Below are positions 15,926-24,707 of a stretch of 42,158 nucleotides of DNA, one piece after another (position 1 is the first letter of the stretch; each line of letters opens with the position of its first letter). A model generated the notes under the pieces. The model was given only the letters and a program-made list of their open reading frames with translations, ran no database searches and was not told the DNA's origin. Source of the DNA: Bryobacterales bacterium (GTDB lineage Bacteria; Acidobacteriota; Terriglobia; Bryobacterales; Bryobacteraceae); contig PMSX01000352.1 of assembly GCA_003167495.1 (NCBI GenBank), positions 1 to 42,158 of the forward strand, written 5' to 3'. The position numbers and the translations under genes were made by a program.

Positions 15926-18900
15926 TTAACTCGGCCAAGCGTGATCCAGCAATTGGAGTAGCTTGTCATATTCGTACTCATCGGCCAACGCCTGCAAAGC
16001 TTGCGCACTCTCTGCAGCTCCACTCTCCGCCGTCAGCAGAATCAACTGATTTAGCAGAGTTTTGTCGCCGGATAGGGTTGCCGATTGGAGCTGCCGGATC
16101 AGTTCCTCTGGTAATTCTCTCAGTTCTGCCGGGCTGAGCGCTCCCAACAAGTCGGATTGGACCATTTCTTCTTCGTTAGCGGACGTCTCCGCTTTGTAGA
16201 TATAGACAAGTCCCAAATGCTGGCGAATCTTCTCCAGCAATTCATCTTCGGTGCAGGGCTTCGCGATGAAGTCATTCACATCGGTCTTAAGAATAAGGCG
16301 GCGGTAATCATCCATGGCGTCCGCTGTCAGGGCAATCACCACTATGTCCTTTCCAACAGGACTTGATCTGATGTGCCGCGTCGACTCTAAGCCATTCATC
16401 CTAGGCATGTGCATGTCCATGAGAATCAGCGCCGGACTCCATTCCTCCGCCAGCTTCACCGCAGCTTCCCCGTTATCTGCGGTGCGCACCGCGAAACCGA
16501 GGGTGGTGAGCAGCTTGCTCAACCACTCGCGATTGTCCGCCAGATCGTCCGCAATCAGGATGCGCGGGGCCTCTCCCTCTGTTTCCAAGCCAACTACGCG
16601 TGCTCCCGGGCCGGAGTGTTTTTTGAAGTCGCGCTCGCTGGCGCGTTGCACGGGGATTTCAAGAATGAAGCTCGAACCAATCCCACGCTCGCTGCTAACG
16701 CTGACGATTCCGCCCATCAGGCGCGCCACTTTTTGGCTGATCGCAAGCCCCAGGCCCGTTCCGCCGCTCCCCATACGCTCACTCGCGTGACCTTGTGCAA
16801 AAGGCTGGAATAATTCGCTTTGTTCGTCGGCCGTCATGCCCACGCCACTGTCCTCTACTCGCACGGACAACCACAAATCCTCCTCCGCCCGCGATTCCAC
16901 GCTCGCTCGCAGCTTGATTTGCCCCCGTTCCGTAAACTTGACGGCGTTACCCAGAAGGTTGATTAGCACCTGCCGTATCTTGCCCTCATCCGCCACCAGG
17001 TATTGCCACCGTTCCCCTTCGATGACCACGTCGAGATGGAGCCCCTTCGCCATCGCCCGCAGCCGGAACATAGCCTCCAGGTCGTTCAACAAAGCGTGCA
17101 GAGCGAACGTTCTGGGCGTGACCCGCGCATGCCCCGCTTCGATTTTGGCCAAGTCCAAAACGTCATTGATCATGTGCAGCAGATGCTCGCCGCTGCGGTT
17201 GATGATCTTCAGATTTGCTTTAGCTTCCGTCCCCAGGCTGCTGTCGCGCAGCATCAATTGCGAGTAGCCGAGAATCGCGTTCATCGGGGTACGAATTTCG
17301 TGCGACATGGTCGAGAGGAACAAGGTCTTGGCCTTGTTGGCCGCCTCCGCCTGCGCCGCAATGCCTTCAAGCTGCCGGCTCCGCTGCTCCGCCAGCTTGC
17401 GTTCCGAAACGTCGCGAATGGCGCTGAAAATCAGTACTCCCTCCTGGGTTGTCAGGGGACTGTGACTCACTTCAACCGGAAACTCGCTGCCGTCCCGGTA
17501 CGCTCCGAAAAGCTCGGACGCCGCTAGCAGGCTGCGCGTGTGAAGATCGGCAAGGTAAGCCGCGCGCTGCCCCGCCAATTCGTCGCGGAAACGATCCGGA
17601 AATAGCCGCTCGATATTCTGGCCCAAAAGCGCTTCCCTGGGCTGTCCAAACATCTTTTCAGCGCGCCCGTTCAACAGCACGATCTCGCCGGTTCCGTCAG
17701 CCACCACGATGGCGTCAGGCGCAGCCTCCAGCAGCTTTTGGAATTTCGCCTCCGCCCGCTTTATACCCGAAAGGTCGCGAATGGCCACCATGATCTGCAA
17801 TTCCATGTCAGCGGCTGCGACAGTTCCCGGAGTTAGCCGCAACTCAACCGGGATTTCCACTCCATCTTTGCGCCGGGCGTGTCCCTCCCTGCTCACGCTA
17901 GGGCGCTCGAATCCGGCCGTGACCAGAGGCTCCGGCAGGTAAAAGGGAATGATCAACTCGATCGGTTGGCCCAGCAACTCCGCGCGCGCGTACCCGAACA
18001 AGCGCTCGGCTTCCCCGTTGAGCAAGATGATCCGGGCTGCCTGGTTGATAACCACAATCGGGTCGGGAGCCCCTTCCAGTATGCTTCCGTACCGCAATTC
18101 GCTCCGGCGCAGCGCCTCTTCCGCGGCCTTACGCTCGCTGCTGTCGCGCGCCGTGCATAACAGACATTCGCCGCCATCGAGGACCAAAGGACTGAGGCTG
18201 ATGTCCACCGGGAACTCACTTCCGTCCTTGCGGCGATGGCGCGATTCAAACCGCAGAACGCCCTCCCTGCCACGTTCGAGTTGTTCGGCGAACTCCGCCT
18301 TCAGTTCGGGCACCACCAGGTCGCTGGATTTCATCGTCAGGAACTCCTCCTGCGAGTATCCGTACCTGGGCAGGGTGATGGCGTTAAGATCCACACAGCG
18401 TCCCCCTGGATAGATGATGAACGCCGCTTCGGGAGCGCTCTTGAAGATCGCGCTCGCGCGTGCCTCGCTTGCGCGCATGGCCATGTTCGCCTGCTCGACG
18501 CGTTTGTAGGCCTCTACCGCGTCTTCCATCAGGTTTAGGGACGCCAGGCTCTGTTCACGCAGGACTTCGTCATGCTCCCTCCGCTCCTCGGCCAGCCGGT
18601 CGTTGCCTTCTTTCAGGGTACGCACTTCCGCATTGGCCTGCTGCAACCGGCCGTCGAAGCCGTTCGCCTCCCAGCCCGACGTCAATGGCTCGCCCCAAAG
18701 CAGGCGATGTTCGTCGAAGTCCAAGCTTCCGAGAGCGACCGTTCCGCCGGACAGCGGGAAAAAGCGGAAATGCAGCGTCTCGAGGATTCCAGAAGTAGCG
18801 CTTAAAGTTAGCCGATGAGCGCTCTCAGAACGTGCAATCAGCCTAGCCAGGTCCGGCGCGTCCCGGACACCCACCAACCGTTCCACCAAAGGGCAACCGA

Positions 18901-19033
18901 TGATGTTGTCGCCCAAGAGGCGGCGCGCCCGCGCGTTGGCGTCGACCACGCGCGTCTCGCTATCCAACTGAAGCACCAATGCGGTATCCCGCAGATAAGT
19001 CCGCGCCGCTTCGGGCGAAACACCGTCAAGCAT
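15926..19033 (-). CDS. Cytoplasmic hybrid histidine kinase with four PAS domains
   Basis: The 1035-residue protein has no membrane segment. Order of parts: PAS (about 8-110), a coiled coil (125-190), three PAS domains (about 190-305, 315-430, 435-555; each followed by R-D-x-S/T-type linkers), HisKA with His578 in M-S-H-E-I-R-T-P-M, a complete HATPase domain (N box L-L-G-N-A-V-K-F, G1 E-D-S-G-V-G-M, G2 G-T-G-L-G-L), and a receiver with Asp873 in M-D-M-H-M-P. The last 90 residues are helical and acidic and not assigned. All catalytic residues are present, so it should be an active sensor with internal phosphorelay. Its place in the kai operon makes it the probable output kinase read by KaiC/KaiB. 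The start ATG is 40 nt from the PAS gene, without a clear binding site. Confidence 0.9.
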   Translation of the reverse strand: MLDGVSPEAARTYLRDTALVLQLDSETRVVDANARARRLLGDNIIGCPLVERLVGVRDAPDLARLIARSESAHRLTLSATSGILETLHFRFFPLSGGTVALGSLDFDEHRLLWGEPLTSGWEANGFDGRLQQANAEVRTLKEGNDRLAEERREHDEVLREQSLASLNLMEDAVEAYKRVEQANMAMRASEARASAIFKSAPEAAFIIYPGGRCVDLNAITLPRYGYSQEEFLTMKSSDLVVPELKAEFAEQLERGREGVLRFESRHRRKDGSEFPVDISLSPLVLDGGECLLCTARDSSERKAAEEALRRSELRYGSILEGAPDPIVVINQAARIILLNGEAERLFGYARAELLGQPIELIIPFYLPEPLVTAGFERPSVSREGHARRKDGVEIPVELRLTPGTVAAADMELQIMVAIRDLSGIKRAEAKFQKLLEAAPDAIVVADGTGEIVLLNGRAEKMFGQPREALLGQNIERLFPDRFRDELAGQRAAYLADLHTRSLLAASELFGAYRDGSEFPVEVSHSPLTTQEGVLIFSAIRDVSERKLAEQRSRQLEGIAAQAEAANKAKTLFLSTMSHEIRTPMNAILGYSQLMLRDSSLGTEAKANLKIINRSGEHLLHMINDVLDLAKIEAGHARVTPRTFALHALLNDLEAMFRLRAMAKGLHLDVVIEGERWQYLVADEGKIRQVLINLLGNAVKFTERGQIKLRASVESRAEEDLWLSVRVEDSGVGMTADEQSELFQPFAQGHASERMGSGGTGLGLAISQKVARLMGGIVSVSSERGIGSSFILEIPVQRASERDFKKHSGPGARVVGLETEGEAPRILIADDLADNREWLSKLLTTLGFAVRTADNGEAAVKLAEEWSPALILMDMHMPRMNGLESTRHIRSSPVGKDIVVIALTADAMDDYRRLILKTDVNDFIAKPCTEDELLEKIRQHLGLVYIYKAETSANEEEMVQSDLLGALSPAELRELPEELIRQLQSATLSGDKTLLNQLILLTAESGAAESAQALQALADEYEYDKLLQLLDHAWPS

Positions 19034-19072
19034 GCGGGCCGCACCGCTCGGCGGAACGGCTCGGTGAGAAGG

Positions 19073-19588
19073 TCATAGCCGGACTCCTGTGGTACCTGCG
19101 GCGCCGGTCTCCTCGCCAGGGATCCGGTGGCGTGGCGGTTGGCCCAGTTTCGCGCACAGTTCGTTCACTTCCTGTTTCAACTCAATCATCCGCAACTCAC
19201 GCCCCACCGCCGCGCGGTTGAAGCTGACCAGCGCGCCGTTCCGTTCGCGCAGTTCGTCCGCCTGTTTCTGTAGCGCCTCTTCCGCGTGCTTCCGCTGGGT
19301 AATGTCGCGCAGCGCCGCCAGGGTCGCTTGGCACCCTTCCCACGTGATCTCGGTCGAGCGCATTTCCACATAGCGCACGCTATCCCCACCCGCCAGGGTG
19401 ATCTCCACCGCGTCGTGACTTGCCGGGGCTCCCAGGTGAAACCCGGTCAATTGGTGTGTTCTGCTCGCAAACAGCGAGACGGCTGCCGGATTGGCGAACT
19501 GGACAATGCCTTCCGCATCGATCACGAGCAACCCGTCAACGGAGTGCTCGATCACCCTCCTGGCAAGATCGTTATCTGTAAAGACCAT
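19073..19588 (-). CDS. PAS-domain protein with C-terminal coiled coil
   Basis: This small protein (171 residues) holds one PAS domain (about residues 8-100: V-I-E-H-S-V-D-G-L-L-V-I-D-A-E-G, then F-A-N-P-A-A, ending L-R-D-I-T-Q-R-K) and a helical coiled-coil region (100-145), but no kinase, GGDEF or DNA-binding part. It probably works as a sensory or adaptor subunit, perhaps pairing with the similar PAS domains of the next kinase. The frame can also start at a GTG (19600) overlapping the kaiB stop by 1 nt; I prefer the ATG at 19588 because GGAAGG lies just before it. Adjacent kaiB and kinase genes suggest a link to KaiC output. Confidence 0.8.
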   Translation of the reverse strand: MVFTDNDLARRVIEHSVDGLLVIDAEGIVQFANPAAVSLFASRTHQLTGFHLGAPASHDAVEITLAGGDSVRYVEMRSTEITWEGCQATLAALRDITQRKHAEEALQKQADELRERNGALVSFNRAAVGRELRMIELKQEVNELCAKLGQPPRHRIPGEETGAAGTTGVRL

Positions 19589-19599
19589 GAAACCTTCCA

Positions 19600-19902
19600 C
19601 TAACGCACTACCGTAGTTTGTATATCCAGCCCTACTAATACTTTCTCGGAGTCCGCCAGATCGCCAATGATCTTACGCAATGGCTCCGGGAGTTGGCGCA
19701 CTAGCGTCGGCACGGCGAAGACTTGGTGGCCTTCCGCCAGCGCCGGTTGCACTAGCAGGTCAATGATCTGTAACGTGTACTGTCCCTGAAGGTGTTCCTC
19801 GCAGATCGTCTTGATGTTGCTGAGCGCGCGCTTCGCAGCCGGCGTCATGCCGGCAATATAAAGGAACAAAATCCATCTTTCATCCGGGTCTGGTTGTGTC
19901 AT
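19600..19902 (-). CDS. kaiB: KaiB-family protein
   Basis: The 100-residue protein is a clear KaiB: I-L-F-L-Y-I-A-G-M-T-P near the start, A-L-S-N-I-K-T-I-C, Q-I-I-D-L-L-V-Q-P, V-F-A-V-P-T-L-V-R and I-I-G-D-L-A-D-S-E-K-V-L-V-G-L-D. In cyanobacteria KaiB changes fold to bind the KaiC CI ring and sequester output kinases or KaiA. The gene lies 3 nt downstream of kaiC, so the two are co-expressed. No kaiA is in the window, so KaiB here cannot act by trapping a locally encoded KaiA; competition for KaiC with the PAS kinases is a plausible alternative (inference). Confidence 0.95.
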   Translation of the reverse strand: MTQPDPDERWILFLYIAGMTPAAKRALSNIKTICEEHLQGQYTLQIIDLLVQPALAEGHQVFAVPTLVRQLPEPLRKIIGDLADSEKVLVGLDIQTTVVR

Positions 19903-19905
19903 GAT

Positions 19906-21348
19906 TTAGTTCTTCGCCTCCAGGCTGCGAATAGACAGGCCGTGCGAGGACATGATCATTTCGCGCGTCTCGTGCGAGTGCTCCATGCCGCGGGATTTGA
20001 CAACGTGTATGGCCCGCCGCCGTACATTGCCAACTGGTTCCAGATCGACGACGATCCAGGTATCGACGAGCGATGACAGAGGGGATTCAGTCTGATCCGA
20101 GGTGCCCGCGCCTGTGGTAAGGGCGGTCATCACGAGTGTGACACTGCGGCGCTTCAGCATATCCAGAATGCGCGTGAGCATGGATTTGACCTCCTCCTCA
20201 TCGCCGACAGTGACGAAATTCGTGGTCGGGTCCATTACCACGCACGTAGGATCGAAGATGTTTGCTTGTTCGGCGACAGAAACAAGGTGTTCCTCGAGGC
20301 CGCGGAAGGTCGGCCGGAACGAGCGTATCGTCAGCAGGCCCCGCTCCAGCCATGGCTGCAGATCCATCCCCAGCGATCGCATGTTGCGCATCACCTGAGC
20401 CGCCGACTCCTCGAAGGAAAAATAAAGGCAGCGCTCTCCCCGCTCACAGGCGGCCAAGGCAAAGGCGGCAGCCAATGAACTTTTTCCCGTGCCTGATCTT
20501 CCCGTGATAAGGGCTGTAGTGGATTTGAAATAGCCCTGTCCGCCCAGCATCTCGTCCAAATCTTTCACTCCCGTGCTGACACGCTCAGGACATGCCGGAT
20601 GGCCCAGGTCGATTGACGTGATCGGAATAACGGAAAGCCCCGAGTCGCCGATCAGGAATGGAAACTCGTTCGTGGCATGACCCGAACCACGATACTTAAT
20701 GATGCGCATGCGCCTCTTGGAGATCTGCCCCTCCGTGCGGTGGTCAAGCAGCAGAACACAGTCGGAAATATAGTCCTCAAAACCGTGCCGCGTGAATTGC
20801 TCGCGGCCGCGTTCTCCGGTGACGACGGCCGTCACACCCGCGTCCCGCAGCCAGCGGAACAGACGCGCCACCTCGTTGCGCAGCCTTTCGTTGGCCGAGA
20901 GGGCCGAAAAAAGCGTCTCCAGAGAGTCCAGCACCACGCGTTTTGCGCCGATTTCGGCGATACCGTGCTGCAGCCTAATCAGCAATCCATCCAGAGAAAA
21001 AGCACCCGCTTCGATAATTTCTCCCCGCGAAAGCTCCACATAAGAGATCTTGAGCTTCTTCTTCTCGATCAGTTTCTCGAGCTCGAAACCAAACGAGGAG
21101 AAGCTTTCGAGCAGTTGCGCCGTGGTCTCTTCAAACGACACGTAGAGCCCAGGTTCGTCCAGTTGCTCAGCGCCATGCACCAGGAACTCCATCGCTAGGA
21201 TAGTCTTCCCACAACCGGGACCGCCGTAGACCAGCGTCGGCCGGCCGGCTGGAAGTCCGCCTCGCGTGATCTCATCCAGGCCTGGAACGCCAGTCGGCGA
21301 CTTGGAGATGGATACGGATGTGTCATCGAGGTTCTCTACGCGAATCAT
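19906..21348 (-). CDS. kaiC: KaiC-family double-RecA ATPase (KaiC2-like)
   Basis: The 480-residue protein has two RecA domains. CI: Walker A G-G-P-G-C-G-K-T (42-49), catalytic Glu73-Glu74 in S-F-E-E, Walker B V-V-L-D-S. CII: Walker A G-R-S-G-T-G-K-S (283-290), Glu313-Glu314, Walker B V-V-M-D-P. The site matching Ser431/Thr432 of the cyanobacterial clock protein is Ser425-Ser426 (P-L-S-S-L-V-D-T), so phosphorylation is possible on two serines. The C-terminus stops about 40 residues short of cyanobacterial KaiC, leaving out most of the A-loop tail that binds KaiA. A Ser-Ser pair and no KaiA are features I associate with the KaiC2 group. A good AGGAG lies 10 nt before the ATG. It leads the five-gene operon. 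Confidence 0.94.
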   Translation of the reverse strand: MIRVENLDDTSVSISKSPTGVPGLDEITRGGLPAGRPTLVYGGPGCGKTILAMEFLVHGAEQLDEPGLYVSFEETTAQLLESFSSFGFELEKLIEKKKLKISYVELSRGEIIEAGAFSLDGLLIRLQHGIAEIGAKRVVLDSLETLFSALSANERLRNEVARLFRWLRDAGVTAVVTGERGREQFTRHGFEDYISDCVLLLDHRTEGQISKRRMRIIKYRGSGHATNEFPFLIGDSGLSVIPITSIDLGHPACPERVSTGVKDLDEMLGGQGYFKSTTALITGRSGTGKSSLAAAFALAACERGERCLYFSFEESAAQVMRNMRSLGMDLQPWLERGLLTIRSFRPTFRGLEEHLVSVAEQANIFDPTCVVMDPTTNFVTVGDEEEVKSMLTRILDMLKRRSVTLVMTALTTGAGTSDQTESPLSSLVDTWIVVDLEPVGNVRRRAIHVVKSRGMEHSHETREMIMSSHGLSIRSLEAKN

Positions 21349-21392
21349 GCTTACTTACTCCTGACCGGGAAGGACGCCGTTCGTCCGGCGTG

Positions 21393-21420
21393 ACAATAGG
21401 TTAAAAATACGGCGTTTCAA
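21393..21420 (-). promoter_or_regulatory. Candidate sigma-70 promoter of the kai operon
   Basis: TTGAAA (21415-21420) and TATTGT (21393-21398) are 16 bp apart on the minus strand, 45 bp before the kaiC ATG. A perfect 6-bp inverted repeat ACGCCG / CGGCGT with a 6-nt loop (21374-21391) begins directly after the -10 box and covers the expected transcription start, so it could be an operator or a 5' hairpin. Confidence 0.5.
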
Positions 21421-21494
21421 CTCCGCGCGACGCGATCGTTGCGACTCTACGTCTCGGCTTGCTAGTGTCCACAGTTCCCAAGTCGGCGCGCGGA

Positions 21495-21519
21495 TTTACG
21501 ACTAACCGGGGTTTACGAC
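21495..21519. repeat. Direct repeat TTTACGAC, 17-bp period
   Basis: TTTACGAC occurs at 21495-21502 and again at 21512-21519, exactly 17 bp apart, upstream of the putative kaiC promoter. It may be a tandem regulator site. Confidence 0.4.
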
Positions 21520-21622
21520 GGGGAACAGCGCTAAGTTAACTGCTGGCGCTTCCACTTTGTAGTGTAGACGAGTTTTGTCGTTTCTCAGGTAAAACAAGGG
21601 TCCCCCGCCAAGTTTATTCGCC

Positions 21623-21652
21623 CGGATTAATCCGATAGTCGGACTAGTCCGA
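21623..21652. repeat. Twin palindromes with CGGA-N4-TCCG core
   Basis: CGGATTAATCCG (21623-21634) and TCGGACTAGTCCGA (21639-21652) are both perfect palindromes sharing CGGA-N4-TCCG. Their centres are 17 bp apart. They sit in the middle of the 435-bp gap between kaiC and the divergent kinase gene and look like two operator sites for a dimeric regulator. The gap 21349-21783 holds no convincing gene. Confidence 0.55.
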
Positions 21653-21717
21653 GTTGCAAATCGGGATTTACTGCCGTTTCCGCGGGGAGAGTTATCGCCA
21701 TAACCGCTCACACCTTC

Positions 21718-21736
21718 ATATACGCAAATATACGCA
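21718..21736. repeat. Direct repeat ATATACGCA with 10-bp period
   Basis: ATATACGCA is present at 21718-21726 and 21728-21736, one helical turn apart, about 48 bp before the ATG of the CHASE3 kinase. This spacing is usual for sites of OmpR-type response regulators; that class is only a guess here. Confidence 0.45.
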
Positions 21737-21783
21737 CTGCGTCTGATTACAAACAATTGGAAAGTTTTCGACAAACTCGACAT

Positions 21784-24684
21784 ATGAATCCGGTTCAACA
21801 GCCTCCTCGCAATGAATCTGCCGCCAAGCTTATTCAGCGCGCCGCACTGTTTTGCGTGGGAATAAGCATAGTTATCATCGTCGCTTGGTTTGCGAATTGG
21901 CCGATTGTAACGCGCGTGATCCCAGAGGCGCCAGCGATGGTGATCGATACGGCCATTGGCGTCTTTCTCGTAGCGGCGGGTCTGCTGCTTTCTCAGCGAA
22001 AAACCGTTGTGCCGGTTCGTGTAATCGCTGGCTTTCTGCTGCTGCTTGGCGCTTTAAACCTCTTTGTTCGCGACCCCAAAGTGGCGCTCCATCACTATGT
22101 CTTGCCGGGTATGTTCGCGACTCAGCCGCAAATGGCGGAGGCGACAGGCGCCGCGTTCCTGCTGTTGGGGCTCGGGCTGCTCTTGCTTGCGACGGCAAAG
22201 CCTTCGATGCTGGCGTTGCGGCTCACCGCCGGATTGGGAACGCTGGTACTCAGCATCGGGCTTATTACTCTCCTCGCCTACGCTGCCGGTCTCTCATCTG
22301 CGCCCTGGTGGAGTGGCACTTTCCTCTTTCGGGTAGCCATTCCCACCGCACTTACCTGCTGCGTGATGGGCGCGGCGCTCATCGCTTTCTTTTGGCAGGA
22401 AGCCGATGTGGCCCCGCATCAGCTAACCATTACCGCCGCAACGCTGTCCGTCCTCTGCCTACTCCTCATACGTGCCGCCGCCGGTGCAGCCATTTGGGCG
22501 AGTTCTTCCGTCATTCTGGCTTCGCGTTCGGAAGGGCGCAGCAGCCGGGCCGAAATCATCTCAATTGAGGCGCTGGTGGAAAACCTTCGCAAAGCGGAGT
22601 CTGGCCAGCGAGGCTACTTATTGACGAAAGACGGACAGTACCTCGGAGCCTTTTCCATCGGCCAGGAAGGGGTAATCGGGATCGCTCGCAATCACAGCGT
22701 CCACGATGCCAGGCTGCTGGCGGCGGCACAGGTCGAGTTAGACGAATTGCTTCGCGGGATCGCTCTCGAAAAGCAAGGCCGGCACTCCGCGGCAGTCGAC
22801 CTCGTCGAGATTCAATCGGGGCAGCGCCTGATGGAGCAAATTGAACAGCAGGCGGCAACTATCGTGGGCGGTTTACGAAAGAATCAAGCGCTGCGTGGGG
22901 ATGAAAGACTGCAATCCCTGCAAGCGGTACGAACGAGCATCCTATGGTCCTTTGGGCTGGCAGTCCTGCTGGCCTGCTGCGCGTTACGCTTAGCGGCCAT
23001 TGAGATTGGACGCCGGTCGCGAATCGAAGCGCATCTTCGGACTAGCGAAGCCTCGCTACAAAGCGTCAACATAAAGCTCCGCGAACAGACTGCGCGAGCT
23101 GAAGAGGAGAACCGGGCCAAAAGCGCTTTCTTGGCCTCGATGAGCCACGAAATCCGCACCCCAATGACTGCCATTCTCGGCATGGCCGACATGTTATCGG
23201 AATCGCAACTATCGCAAACACAGCGCCATTACGTGGAAGTTTTCCGGCGTGCCGGCGGTAATCTTCTGACGCTCATCAACGGCATCCTCGATTTGTCGAA
23301 AATCGAGTCCGGGAACTTTGCGCTCGAGGCCACCGCCTTCGACGTTCGGGAGACAGTGGAAGAAGTGATAGAGACGTTGACGCCGAAGGCCGAAGCCAAG
23401 GGCCTTTGCCTGGCCGCGTGCGTAGCCTCCGGCGCTACAACCAGTGTGGTTGGAGATCCCGCTCGCCTGCAACAAGTGCTGTTCAATCTCATCGGCAATG
23501 CCATCAAGTTTACCGCTGTAGGCGAGGTAGTGCTGACACTGAGTTCGCAGGTCTCCGACACTCACGCCAGCCTGGACTTCATGGTGTCCGATACGGGAAT
23601 TGGCATTACCGCCGAGCAGCTGCCAAAAATCTTCGACGACTTCAAACAAGCGGAGAGTTCCACCACTCGACGCTTTGGGGGCACCGGCCTAGGCCTAGGC
23701 ATCAGCCGCAGGCTGGTTAAACTTATGGGCGGAGACCTCCAGGCTCGCAGTGAACCAGGTAAGGGAAGCACCTTCTGGTTCAACGTGGTGCTGCCCATCG
23801 TTGTCCACGCAAAAACCCCCGCACCGTCGGAGTTGGTGAACATTGCCGGCAAAACCGTATTGATCGTGGATGACACCGCCGTCAATCGCGTGGTATTGAG
23901 TGACATGCTCTCACCGTGGGGGATGGCCGTCACTAGTTGCGCCAGCGGTGCGGAAGCAATCGAATTGGCCGTGAACGCTCCGCAGGGCGGCCAGTTTGAT
24001 TTGGCGCTGATAGATAAATTAATGCCGGGGATAGATGGCTTCAAGACGGCCTGCGCGATCATGAGCCTCCACCCGAAGACGGCGATTTTCATCATCAGCT
24101 CCGATAATCAGGATGGGGATGTTACGCGCTGCCACGAACTGGGGCTTGCCGGCCATTTGATGAAACCAGTGCGGCGCGCGGAACTCCTGCATGAGATTAC
24201 CAGGGCGCTGTGCGGAATCGCGCGGCCGCCGGAGCCGGCCTTGCCGCTTCGCGCTAGCCTGCCGAGCGCCCGCGAAGCGAAGAAATCCGCGAATCAAACG
24301 AAGGGGCGGCAGATTTTGATCGCCGAGGATTCAGAGGACAACCGCTTCCTGCTCCAAGCCTACCTTCAGGAAAGTGATTACGACCTTACTTTTGCCGAAG
24401 ATGGCAAAGAAGCGGTGGAGGCTTATCGATTGGGCGCGTTTGAAGCCGTCATCATGGATGTGCAGATGCCCGTCATGGATGGCTTCGCTGCCACCCAGCA
24501 AATTCGCCTCATGGAATCCGCTCGAGGCCTCGGGCGAGTTCCGATCCTCGCACTTACGGCTAATGCCCTGGAGGAGGATATAAGGAAAGCAATTGACGCC
24601 GGTTGTGACGCCCACTTGGCAAAGCCAATTTCGAGGAACGACCTTTTGAGCGCACTGAAGCAATGGCAAACCCAACACGTTTAG
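21784..24684 (+). CDS. Membrane hybrid histidine kinase: multi-TM, CHASE3, HisKA, HATPase, two receivers
   Basis: The 966-residue protein has about seven N-terminal hydrophobic helices (20-255), then an extracytoplasmic-type CHASE3 sensor (about 255-395) with the R-K-A-E-S-G-Q-R-G-Y-L-L-T signature, another helix (near 400-420), HisKA with His455 in M-S-H-E-I-R-T-P-M, a full HATPase domain (L-I-G-N-A-I-K-F, S-D-T-G-I-G-I, G-T-G-L-G-L-G-I), and two receivers with acceptors Asp744 and Asp892. All catalytic residues are present. A TTG at 21757 is possible, but I prefer the ATG at 21784. The gene is divergent from kaiC and shares its 435-bp regulatory region, so it may feed the same circuit; no DNA-binding response regulator is encoded nearby. 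The signal sensed is unknown. Confidence 0.9.
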   Translation: MNPVQQPPRNESAAKLIQRAALFCVGISIVIIVAWFANWPIVTRVIPEAPAMVIDTAIGVFLVAAGLLLSQRKTVVPVRVIAGFLLLLGALNLFVRDPKVALHHYVLPGMFATQPQMAEATGAAFLLLGLGLLLLATAKPSMLALRLTAGLGTLVLSIGLITLLAYAAGLSSAPWWSGTFLFRVAIPTALTCCVMGAALIAFFWQEADVAPHQLTITAATLSVLCLLLIRAAAGAAIWASSSVILASRSEGRSSRAEIISIEALVENLRKAESGQRGYLLTKDGQYLGAFSIGQEGVIGIARNHSVHDARLLAAAQVELDELLRGIALEKQGRHSAAVDLVEIQSGQRLMEQIEQQAATIVGGLRKNQALRGDERLQSLQAVRTSILWSFGLAVLLACCALRLAAIEIGRRSRIEAHLRTSEASLQSVNIKLREQTARAEEENRAKSAFLASMSHEIRTPMTAILGMADMLSESQLSQTQRHYVEVFRRAGGNLLTLINGILDLSKIESGNFALEATAFDVRETVEEVIETLTPKAEAKGLCLAACVASGATTSVVGDPARLQQVLFNLIGNAIKFTAVGEVVLTLSSQVSDTHASLDFMVSDTGIGITAEQLPKIFDDFKQAESSTTRRFGGTGLGLGISRRLVKLMGGDLQARSEPGKGSTFWFNVVLPIVVHAKTPAPSELVNIAGKTVLIVDDTAVNRVVLSDMLSPWGMAVTSCASGAEAIELAVNAPQGGQFDLALIDKLMPGIDGFKTACAIMSLHPKTAIFIISSDNQDGDVTRCHELGLAGHLMKPVRRAELLHEITRALCGIARPPEPALPLRASLPSAREAKKSANQTKGRQILIAEDSEDNRFLLQAYLQESDYDLTFAEDGKEAVEAYRLGAFEAVIMDVQMPVMDGFAATQQIRLMESARGLGRVPILALTANALEEDIRKAIDAGCDAHLAKPISRNDLLSALKQWQTQHV

Positions 24685-24707
24685 GGTCGAGACCGCGATT
24701 GGAAGAT

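Noticed and set aside
21502..21798. 98-aa minus-strand open frame upstream of kaiC
   Set aside because: Unlikely composition, overlaps the start of the divergent kinase gene and crosses the palindromes; better read as regulatory DNA.
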